DNA of 20,594 bases, taken from assembly GCA_014377145.1 (NCBI GenBank), contig JACMQE010000232.1:1-20594 (forward strand), read 5' to 3'. This stretch comes from Glaciimonas sp. Its GTDB lineage: Bacteria > Pseudomonadota > Gammaproteobacteria > Burkholderiales > Burkholderiaceae. Below the pieces are notes generated by a model, which saw only the letters and a list, made by a program, of their open reading frames with translations, had not been told where the DNA came from and made no database searches. Below, piece after piece: positions 14,019 through 20,594 of this stretch; within the stretch, counting starts at the first letter, position 1, and every line of letters begins with the position of its first letter. The position numbers and the translations under genes were made by a program.

Positions 14019-15032
14019 TTACAAAGTTGAAGCTATAATTCTTAGTCTTCTCAAAACACCAGCGGCTTTAGACCGCAAATAGAAATAAGCAGTATGGTAG
14101 ACCCACTGAAACAGAGGCTCCTTTTCAATTTCCGGTCCGATCAACCTTTCGAACTTCCCGGCATTGTTCACCAAATACGCAGGCAACATGCCTGATGTTA
14201 CGGGTATATATTCCAGCCTGCCAAAACCCGGCCTCCTAAAAATGTCATAACCATGTTTAACATTGTATTCGACGCTACTTAGCGTAGCCGCCGTATTAAA
14301 TTCGCGATGTCCCCAGCTTCTGATTTTATTTTTAATGGCTTCCACATTGCCTATGCTGGTGAAATGCCAACCACCATTCTTAACTACCGAGGGGGAGCTT
14401 ACATTGATACTTTTTCCAGCGGGTCTAATTGCATTCATCGATAGCGTTGCATATTTCGAAAATACAAACCCACAAGTGCCAATCCAATCTGAATTGTGAT
14501 AATAATTCAAATAGTAACAAAATTCATGCTGTTTAAAATAAAGTGGGCTATCAACTGAAATTCTGCTTCTCACCTCTACAATACCTGAAGGATTAGGTAT
14601 TTCATCTAAATCAGATAAAAGAATCAAATCTCCTGGTGCGATATCCGCAACTGCCAAAGCTCTCCAAAGACATTCTCTCTGAAAGAACTCATTACCCCAC
14701 CAGAACTGTGTTTTTTTATCGAAATTTTGGCAAGCATCGATAAACTTGTAAATTTTATTTAATACAATTGCATCTGCATTTTTCGGTTCCGCAATGAAGG
14801 GCAGATTGGCAAAATCAAGTTCATATTTTTCGACTTTAAAATAAATAATTTTATTTTCAAATTGAGCAAATCGGTTTTTGTTTTTTTCAAAGAAAAACTC
14901 TTTGTCACCACCCTGAAACGTGATGGCAGATTCAACAATAACGAAATAATCAACATATTTGTTAAGGACATTTAACCTCAATTCAAGCAAATCAAGCTCA
15001 TTGAAAAATAGAAAGCAATCGTATATTTTCAT
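14019..15032 (-). CDS. Family 17 glycosyltransferase
   Basis: This 337-residue protein opens with IYDCFLFFNELDLLELRL (3-20) and VDYFVIVESAITFQG (27-41), followed by LILLSDLDEIPNP (136-148) with the DxD-type metal site. This order is characteristic of GT17, the family of eukaryotic beta-1,4-mannosyl-glycoprotein N-acetylglucosaminyltransferase (MGAT3), which also has bacterial members in polysaccharide loci. No signal peptide or anchor is present, so it should act in the cytoplasm. The donor may be UDP-GlcNAc by family analogy, but that is unproven for bacterial members. The start is ATG 15032 after a 42-bp gap, with only a weak purine stretch upstream. AT-rich. Confidence 0.88.
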   Translation of the reverse strand: MKIYDCFLFFNELDLLELRLNVLNKYVDYFVIVESAITFQGGDKEFFFEKNKNRFAQFENKIIYFKVEKYELDFANLPFIAEPKNADAIVLNKIYKFIDACQNFDKKTQFWWGNEFFQRECLWRALAVADIAPGDLILLSDLDEIPNPSGIVEVRSRISVDSPLYFKQHEFCYYLNYYHNSDWIGTCGFVFSKYATLSMNAIRPAGKSINVSSPSVVKNGGWHFTSIGNVEAIKNKIRSWGHREFNTAATLSSVEYNVKHGYDIFRRPGFGRLEYIPVTSGMLPAYLVNNAGKFERLIGPEIEKEPLFQWVYHTAYFYLRSKAAGVLRRLRIIASTL

Positions 15033-15074
15033 TATCTTTTTTAACTAGATGTAAGATTTCCGGTATTTGTCAGT

Positions 15075-15800
15075 CTATTTGCTCGAATTTACAAACAAAG
15101 CCTTCAATCTACGAAAAGGAACTGCAAGCCAACTTAGCAAACACATTGTTGTCAAGTGAACTTTTTTATACGTTTGACTTTGATTGTTGATATTATGTCG
15201 AACCACAAAGAGAAAGTCGTCACCTGTCCTGCTCTGCGAACGGAAATCATAAATTTCAAAAAGGTATTTATTCCCTGGAAGCATCATCATCAGTTGAAAC
15301 GAATCCCTATATTCCCGTTGCACATCTTCAATAATCATCACACCGTCATCATCAAGCTTTGAAAGGTATAGCTCTATAAATCGCTTCTGACTGGACAGAC
15401 TGTGTGGGCCATCATCAATCATGATGGAAAATTTTCCGGTTAAAGAATTCGCAAACTCAGAACTATAAGCATCTTGACAGAAAAATTTTACGCATTGATA
15501 GTCGAGATATTCCTTCAAAGGCCCTACGGGGGTTCCTACTTGCTCCACATCAGCGCCGATTAGTTCTACGTCTTTAAAAAAATTTGCCCATAGTGCAATC
15601 GATGCCCCACTTCTCACCCCAATTTCAAATAGCCTATTTTTTTCCATCTGACGCGTGCCAAATTCTTTTTCATAGAACCCTTTTACATATGTTTTGAAAT
15701 CTCCCTTATCTGTTCCTCGTGGGTTAGTAGAGATATTTAAATTCATATCTCTTAATATACTCATAAGACTTTTTTGACCATTACTATTTATAGTGCTCAT
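15075..15800 (-). CDS. Class I SAM-dependent methyltransferase (TylF/MycE-like or cephalosporin-hydroxylase-like group)
   Basis: The protein has 241 residues from ATG 15800. The SAM loop is FEIGVRSGASIALW (near 58-71), followed by ELIGADVE as the acidic second strand. IDDGPHSLSSQ (near 128-138) and VMIIEDVQ match the group in which Asp residues bind a metal for sugar O-methylation. It likely methylates a sugar hydroxyl of the repeat unit or terminal residue, and chain-terminating methylation is possible. ATG 15800 is chosen over TTG 15812 because a purine-rich GGGAAAG lies just upstream. The C-terminus ends in a hydrophobic/basic tail (LLSWLAVPFRRLKALFV), perhaps membrane-associated. AT-rich and 31 bp from the gene before. 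Confidence 0.8.
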   Translation of the reverse strand: MSTINSNGQKSLMSILRDMNLNISTNPRGTDKGDFKTYVKGFYEKEFGTRQMEKNRLFEIGVRSGASIALWANFFKDVELIGADVEQVGTPVGPLKEYLDYQCVKFFCQDAYSSEFANSLTGKFSIMIDDGPHSLSSQKRFIELYLSKLDDDGVMIIEDVQREYRDSFQLMMMLPGNKYLFEIYDFRSQSRTGDDFLFVVRHNINNQSQTYKKVHLTTMCLLSWLAVPFRRLKALFVNSSK

Positions 15801-15831
15801 ATACTTTCCCAAAGTTAAATATTAACAAATA

Positions 15832-16680
15832 CTATTTGATCATTAGATTATGAAGTATTTTATTATAAACACCCTTTACACCGCGCCCTAAGCGTCGACC
15901 CACCTTGCGATATCCAGTACCTAATTGTCGAATTGTTACTTGATTATTCTTTTCACATTCTTCTAGCTTTTGATGAAATACAGATACATCGAGCATATGT
16001 GGATTAATTTCGTAATTTGCATTGAAAATAATATTTAACATCCTTTCAACGTGATAGGCTTCAGATGGAAAGTAGGTGTAACTTAACAAGTACTTAAGAT
16101 TCTCATAAAATTCTTTGGGATACTTTACAACTTGCTCTCTGGTTACAACGTAACAAGCTCCAGGACTAAACAGAAGCCAATTTGAAATAATTGAGTTCTT
16201 AAAAACAAACGTTAATAGCTCATTGTAAGTCTTGAAATATTTGTGCGGTTTTATTTCTGCGTACCATGAATTATTTTTTTCCAAGAAGGCGCCGTCGTAT
16301 AACTGGTAAGCCACATCGGGCTTGTCTACCCAATGTCTATCGTCGTAAAGCGATGTATAGCATTTGTTGTCATAAACACGCTCAAAATATTCTTGAGTGA
16401 CATGACGTCCGATCATATTTCCTTTTGCAAGCATCATATATTGCGGCAATGATTCGTAATGATCAATAAAATATCTGAAGTAATCGGATATGTTATGCCC
16501 CGTATTCTCGACAAAAGATATTTTGCTATATTTACGTCTTAGATTTTCTCGAATTTCAACATCTGGCGATTGATCGTATATGTGATAGTCTTCGCAGTAA
16601 CTTAAGTACTGTTCAGGATCAGTGTTGTAGTTTGAAATGATAAAGAATGTGTTAGTTTTTTTCACTTCTGAACCAATCAC
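15832..16680 (-). CDS. DUF3431-like protein, possible glycosyltransferase
   Basis: This 282-residue protein starts with FFIISNYNTDPEQYL (12-26), followed by FVENTGHNISDYFRYFIDHY (56-75), and YMMLAKGNMIGRH (81-93). This resembles the DUF3431 pattern of N-terminal strand, a Gly-containing NxGxxxxxY(L/F) block and a polar loop. DUF3431 proteins occur in glycan clusters and are thought to be transferase-like, but no activity is established. The C-terminus (RQLGTGYRKVGRRLGRGVKG) is strongly basic and could touch the membrane. The start is a GTG at 16680 with an in-frame TAA close upstream and no clear ribosome site. Another GTG at 16665 is possible. Strongly AT-rich. Confidence 0.55.
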   Translation of the reverse strand: MIGSEVKKTNTFFIISNYNTDPEQYLSYCEDYHIYDQSPDVEIRENLRRKYSKISFVENTGHNISDYFRYFIDHYESLPQYMMLAKGNMIGRHVTQEYFERVYDNKCYTSLYDDRHWVDKPDVAYQLYDGAFLEKNNSWYAEIKPHKYFKTYNELLTFVFKNSIISNWLLFSPGACYVVTREQVVKYPKEFYENLKYLLSYTYFPSEAYHVERMLNIIFNANYEINPHMLDVSVFHQKLEECEKNNQVTIRQLGTGYRKVGRRLGRGVKGVYNKILHNLMIK

Positions 16681-16707
16681 AATAAAATTTTATGCTGCAA
16701 ATCATTA

Positions 16708-17703
16708 TCAGAACCCTAGCCATTTCTTTTTAGTTGATGACGCAAATTGCCGCACTCGAAGTAACAATTTTTTCAGGGTAGATTTGGGTAACTCTGGCGG
16801 CCGGCCGGGCAAGGCGTCCAGCTTCTGCTCTGTCTTGTATATGGCATATTCTGCAGTACACTCGTCAAAACTGAACAATGCTCCCGTTTTGTCCTGCCAC
16901 ATCCAGCCTTTGTAGAGATTGAAAGCACACGCCCAAAATCCGTCTGAAATATTGTGCCGTGCCCAATACTTTGGGGCGATAACGTACTTGACGGTTTCAC
17001 TGGTCCACGCCGGAAAAAATGAAAAACTTGAGTTTGCAAGAATCAAATATTTGGCATTTTTTACGATGGAATAATCTTTTCCAATATCAAAATGATACGA
17101 CGAATATTGCGGAAGTAGTGCTTGCGTGTATTTCATATCATCGGTAATGATCACAAAATTCAGACTCTTGTTTATCTGCAACATATTGGCTATTGCGTCT
17201 GTCCAATATTTTTTTTGCAAAATTAAATCGGGGCTTCCCTTATATTCCCCCCCTCTGATGTTTAAAATACAAATGTCATCCTTAGAAAAATCATAGCAAT
17301 CAAATTCCGCTTTAACGCGTAGCCAATTTTTGATCTCATTTTTTCTATGTAAAATAAAATTTTCGGATTGGAAATATCCCTCTATTTTTGTGTTGTCTTC
17401 AATATTAAGCAACCCGGAATCGTAGTCTCTAATGTCGCTGCGATATTTTTCGTACCAAGTATCTTTTTCAATATAGTAATGACAAACTCCTTGAGGCAAA
17501 GCAATTGGTGGCCCTCCTTCAGGGCCATGCCCCCCACTAACCTCTTTCCCAAAATCAAGGTCCAAGAATGATATTCCTTTAAATTTGTTTGTACTCATGA
17601 TGCCGAACTCCCAGCCCCTATCCAGGGCAAGCGTTCTTGTCACTACGTAACTCCACAATTGGTTGCCAAGCCCTTGACCGTTATATAACTCTGTCACGAT
17701 CAT
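16708..17703 (-). CDS. Divergent GT11-like glycosyltransferase
   Basis: This 331-residue protein has the GT11 N-terminal block as NGQGLGNQLWSYVVTRTLAL (8-27), ITDD (186-189) and an NSSFSFFPAWTS block (224-235) matching NSSFSWWGAWL of alpha-1,2-fucosyltransferases. The key HxRRGDY motif, which binds the GDP-sugar, instead reads NIRGGEY (148-154): His and the second Arg are absent and Asp becomes Glu. So fold kinship is clear but donor specificity may differ. A second, canonical GT11 lies at 12116-12994. ATG 17703 follows the upstream stop by 12 bp, with GAGA upstream as a weak ribosome site. Strongly AT-rich. Confidence 0.75.
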   Translation of the reverse strand: MIVTELYNGQGLGNQLWSYVVTRTLALDRGWEFGIMSTNKFKGISFLDLDFGKEVSGGHGPEGGPPIALPQGVCHYYIEKDTWYEKYRSDIRDYDSGLLNIEDNTKIEGYFQSENFILHRKNEIKNWLRVKAEFDCYDFSKDDICILNIRGGEYKGSPDLILQKKYWTDAIANMLQINKSLNFVIITDDMKYTQALLPQYSSYHFDIGKDYSIVKNAKYLILANSSFSFFPAWTSETVKYVIAPKYWARHNISDGFWACAFNLYKGWMWQDKTGALFSFDECTAEYAIYKTEQKLDALPGRPPELPKSTLKKLLLRVRQFASSTKKKWLGF

Positions 17704-17715
17704 AACTATCTCAAT

Positions 17716-19371
17716 TTAAAATTTAGGGTAAATACTATTTGATCCCGCCCACTTATGAAATACAAAGGGCTTTATATCGCGAACCTCAGGAATCATGGTT
17801 TCATGCGAAAAATATTTCGCCACCTCCAAGGGCGCAAATCGCATTCCATGAGACTCATAAATATGCTTATTTTTAACACAAATAAATCCATCTTCATGAA
17901 AGTTTCCATGAAATGGTTCCCACGGTAAATTCAGTTTAATTGGAAGCTCAAGTAATTTTTTACTTCTCAATGAGACACTATTCCCCACCCTCACTATCTT
18001 TCCATTAATATCACGATAAGAAAAATCGTCTGTTGGCAATGGCCAAGGAGCGCCTATGTAGTCGTAATTCAGGAACTCATCATTCCAAGATGATGGATTT
18101 ACTACAAAGCCATCGGCATGTACCAACAACATAAACTCCGTGTCAACGTGTTGATTTAGATCGTATATTGCTTTATAACACCAATAGTCAATATCGTTAA
18201 TTTCTTCTGTTCTAATATATTCAATATTACTATCCATACCGTAAGGCTTATAGTTTGACAATAGCTTGACACTCCCGAATTCGATCCCCCTACAACTATA
18301 GACAAGTGCCTGCAAGTGCTCTTCGACATTTACTGTCGACATCGCAAGTAATGTCACATTAGGGAGCTGAATTTTTAGATTTGTTTCTACTCTCTTCACC
18401 GAATCTAATTTGACCGGAGATTTAATGAACGTAACTTGATCAGATTCACCATTATTTGGTTTATTGCCTTGTTCAAATTTATTTATTGCCATACGGGAAA
18501 GGAGAAATGTCAACTTTGGAGCAAATAATATATATATCATTAGCTTTTCAATAAATCGATTAGTTTTTTTTATATAAAGGTCTCTGTCATATTTGTTCTC
18601 TGACCAGAAATTTACTAATTTTGACAGCAATGCCAATTTAGGCTTACCAAGTTGCTGTTCTACGCTGGAATAATATTTTTTATTACCACATGTTAGCGTA
18701 CACATGACTTCACGACGTATTACTACCGGACTTTTCTGCAACAAGGTAAAGGCTATTAAACAGTCCATGTTTAATAGCTTGTAGCCGTCTGTTATTTTTT
18801 TAATGTCCAATGCCGCCAAGGCTTCTCTTCTGAAAACAGAATAAAAAATATTGGGCTTGCCACGCGCAGCATCTTGCCAGTAATAGGCAATTGTCCTGAT
18901 TAGTCTAGAGTTGCTTGTAAAGGGCTTAAAAATCTTGAAATGTGAAGACGGGTAAGCTGTTGCTCTACTGCCATCCTCAAACACTTCGCGATAGTCACAA
19001 AAGGCAAAATCGACATTCTTGTTCTTTTCCAACTCCTCAACTAAAAGTTCGATGAACTCTGGTGACCTCCAGTCATCATCAGAAAACCAGGTGAAATATT
19101 CACCTTGTGCCTGTCTTAACACGAACTCTGCATTGGCAAGAACACCAATATTTTCATCTTGCCAGTAATGCTTGATTCTTGAATCCTTACTGGAAAATTC
19201 CTCGATAACCTCTTTTACTTTTGCATCAGGGGATGCGTTGTCAGATATTATGATTTCAAGATTAGGATAGGTCTGCGCGACAACAATCTCTAACATCTTA
19301 CGCAAAGCATCAGGTCTGTTATAGGTGGGCAGTCCGATACTTACCAGTTTTTTTATTGTTTCATGTTGCAT
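17716..19371 (-). CDS. Two-domain protein: GT2 glycosyltransferase fused to DUF5672
   Basis: The protein has 551 residues from ATG 19371. Residues about 8-220 form a GT2 domain with SIGLPTYNRPDALRKML, EIIISDNASPD and the metal site FSDDDW. The C-terminal half from about 340 matches DUF5672: VTLLAMSTVNVEEHLQAL, LLVHADGFVVNP, YDYIGAPWPLP, then GNSVSLRSKKLLELP and FAPLEVAKYFSHE. DUF5672 is itself found in glycan loci and looks transferase-like (HADG stands where a DxD would be). The protein may therefore add two sugars in sequence, or use DUF5672 for acceptor binding. A TTG at 19377 is an alternative start but ATG 19371 has GGAG ten bases upstream and lies two bases after the ABC gene's stop. 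AT-rich, in contrast to the ABC gene. Confidence 0.85.
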   Translation of the reverse strand: MQHETIKKLVSIGLPTYNRPDALRKMLEIVVAQTYPNLEIIISDNASPDAKVKEVIEEFSSKDSRIKHYWQDENIGVLANAEFVLRQAQGEYFTWFSDDDWRSPEFIELLVEELEKNKNVDFAFCDYREVFEDGSRATAYPSSHFKIFKPFTSNSRLIRTIAYYWQDAARGKPNIFYSVFRREALAALDIKKITDGYKLLNMDCLIAFTLLQKSPVVIRREVMCTLTCGNKKYYSSVEQQLGKPKLALLSKLVNFWSENKYDRDLYIKKTNRFIEKLMIYILFAPKLTFLLSRMAINKFEQGNKPNNGESDQVTFIKSPVKLDSVKRVETNLKIQLPNVTLLAMSTVNVEEHLQALVYSCRGIEFGSVKLLSNYKPYGMDSNIEYIRTEEINDIDYWCYKAIYDLNQHVDTEFMLLVHADGFVVNPSSWNDEFLNYDYIGAPWPLPTDDFSYRDINGKIVRVGNSVSLRSKKLLELPIKLNLPWEPFHGNFHEDGFICVKNKHIYESHGMRFAPLEVAKYFSHETMIPEVRDIKPFVFHKWAGSNSIYPKF

Positions 19372-19373
19372 TA

Positions 19374-20594
19374 TCAAGCAGCTCCAATTGTTCCAACAGT
19401 ATCAACCAGCACGCCTTTTTCCATACGGTACAGTCGGTCACAGTGCTCGACGGTGGAAAGGCGGTGCGCCACGATCAGGATGGTCTTGCTGCTCTGCAGT
19501 GCTCTGACGGCCTGCATAACGCCCAGCTCGGTAACCGTATCCAGCGAACTGGTGGCCTCGTCCAGCAACAGCACCGCGGGGTCGTGGTAGAGCGCCCTGG
19601 CGATACCAATGCGCTGGCGCTGGCCGCCAGAGAGCCGTATGCCACGCTCACCCACCATGGTCATCAGGCCATCGGGCAGGCTGCTCACAAAATCATCCAG
19701 TTGAGCTGACTGGATTGCACGCTTAACGGCTGCATCATCAATCTGCTCATCCGGCAAACCGAAAGCAACGTTGCGGCGCAAGGTATCGTCCGTCAGGTAT
19801 ATCGATTGCGGCACATAGCCGATCTGGTCCTGCCAGTTTCTCAGGTTTTGCTGAATGTCCGTGCCATCCACCCGCACCTCACCCTGATCAGGAGTGAGCA
19901 GTCCCAATATGATATCCACCAGCGTGCTCTTGCCCGCACCACTAACACCGATGAAGCCGACTGATTCCCCGCGTTTGATAAGCAGCGAAATATCCTTGAG
20001 CGCTGCAGACGCTGCAGCCGGGTAGGTATAGCTAACATGACTCAGCTCCATATTCGAATGGAAGGGCGCGGAAGGCTTCTGCTTTCCTGTAGTTTCCGGT
20101 ATCTTCAGGTTCAGCTCGGCATGCAGAACATCAATCATCGACATGCCATAACGTAGCGCCTGTACAGCACCCAAAATGCGGCTGACAGAAGGCATGAGTC
20201 GAAAGGCGGCAGCGGCAAACAACCCCAACGTGGGCAGCACAGATTCCAGCGACCGGTTTTGCGCCAGCATGCTAATGACCAGTATTGCCAACCCGCTCAC
20301 CGCCAGCAGCTCGAGCCACAGGCGTGGCAGCTGCTGCAGGGTCGATTGCATTTGCGCTACGTGAGCACTCTGGTCGTTGTGTATGCGATATTGCTGCAGG
20401 AAATCAGCTTCCCTGCCAAACATCTTGACATCTTTGGCGCCGCCCAAACCTTGTTGCAGATGCTGCAGGCGCAAGCCCTCATGATACTGGCGTGCCTTTC
20501 CCCAGTGCTCAATGCTGCTGTGTGTGAGACGATGGAAACCCCAGGCAGCGGCACCCAGCACACTTACTACTATCAAGGCACCCTGCGGCTCAAC
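19374..20594 (-). CDS. ABC exporter, fused permease-ATPase, partial (PglK/MsbA-like lipid-linked saccharide flippase)
   Basis: The frame is open to the right edge, so the N-terminus and the first membrane helices are missing; 406 residues are visible. GGAKDVKMFGRE, about 51-62 of the fragment, and FRLMPSVSRILGAVQALRYG resemble the coupling and membrane segments of PglK-type flippases of undecaprenyl-diphosphate oligosaccharides. The nucleotide-binding domain has Walker A GVSGAGKST (about 216-224), Q-loop YVPQ, signature LSGGQ (about 321-325), Walker B LLLDE and the switch His in VAHRLSTV. It probably moves the assembled lipid-linked glycan across the inner membrane, replacing a Wzx flippase, none of which is in the window. 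This gene is GC-rich, unlike the block it precedes, and may belong to the conserved flank of the locus. Confidence 0.9.
   Translation of the reverse strand, partial: VEPQGALIVVSVLGAAAWGFHRLTHSSIEHWGKARQYHEGLRLQHLQQGLGGAKDVKMFGREADFLQQYRIHNDQSAHVAQMQSTLQQLPRLWLELLAVSGLAILVISMLAQNRSLESVLPTLGLFAAAAFRLMPSVSRILGAVQALRYGMSMIDVLHAELNLKIPETTGKQKPSAPFHSNMELSHVSYTYPAAASAALKDISLLIKRGESVGFIGVSGAGKSTLVDIILGLLTPDQGEVRVDGTDIQQNLRNWQDQIGYVPQSIYLTDDTLRRNVAFGLPDEQIDDAAVKRAIQSAQLDDFVSSLPDGLMTMVGERGIRLSGGQRQRIGIARALYHDPAVLLLDEATSSLDTVTELGVMQAVRALQSSKTILIVAHRLSTVEHCDRLYRMEKGVLVDTVGTIGAA
19382..19385 (-). promoter_or_regulatory. Ribosome binding site GGAG for the GT2-DUF5672 gene
   Basis: GGAG lies in the last codons of the ABC exporter gene, ten bases before ATG 19371. 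It supports that ATG over TTG 19377 and suggests that the two genes share one transcript. Confidence 0.55.

Noticed and set aside
1..20594. JUMPstart/ops element (GGCGGTAG) for RfaH
   Set aside because: No convincing copy was seen on the minus strand in the gene gaps; it would be expected upstream of the operon, outside this window.

Overview
This window is one unbroken, minus-strand polysaccharide-synthesis operon. It holds 20 protein-coding genes, all read right to left, and two of them run off the window edges. No plus-strand gene, rRNA, tRNA, insertion sequence or CRISPR array was seen. The content (glycosyltransferases, sugar-modifying enzymes, a polymerase-like membrane protein, and an ABC exporter resembling flippases of lipid-linked oligosaccharides) points to the O-antigen or exopolysaccharide locus of a Gram-negative bacterium. 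A proteobacterium is my best guess, but no marker gene here fixes the taxon. All statements on base composition are by eye.

Layout in the direction of transcription. (1) 20594-19374: C-terminal part of a fused permease/ATPase ABC exporter, GC-rich. (2) 19371-12997: a visibly AT-rich block with a GT2-DUF5672 fusion, a divergent GT11-like protein, a DUF3431-like protein, a methyltransferase, a GT17 glycosyltransferase and a Wzy-like membrane protein. (3) 12994-7941: a more balanced block with a canonical GT11 fucosyltransferase, an NAD sugar epimerase, two GT2 enzymes (one membrane-anchored, GtrB-like) and a FAD oxidoreductase. (4) 7954-6368: an AT-rich polytopic GT-C-like gene with a nine-copy heptanucleotide repeat in its reading frame and an in-frame TGA before a further 102 open codons. 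(5) 6248-1: an NAD-dependent reductase, a TIM-barrel sugar isomerase and an ArnE/EamA-like small transporter joined by ATGA overlaps, then a second GT-C-like protein, a DPM1-like GT2, GalE and a partial GT4.

Likely joint function (inference): the soluble glycosyltransferases build a repeat unit on undecaprenyl diphosphate, the ABC exporter flips it, and the Wzy-like protein may polymerise it. The DPM1/GtrB-like GT2 enzymes, the EamA-like protein and the two GT-C-like proteins look like two lipid-monophosphate-sugar side-branch systems. In these, a sugar is loaded on a polyprenyl phosphate, flipped and added in the periplasm. The reductase, TIM-barrel isomerase and FAD oxidoreductase may tailor an unusual sugar.

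The most notable observation is the (GGCAACA)9 tract at 6911-6973. It keeps the frame only when the copy number is a multiple of three, and both other frames reach a stop within 16 codons. The gene is therefore a candidate phase-variable switch for a surface glycan. It also carries the in-frame TGA followed by coding-like sequence.
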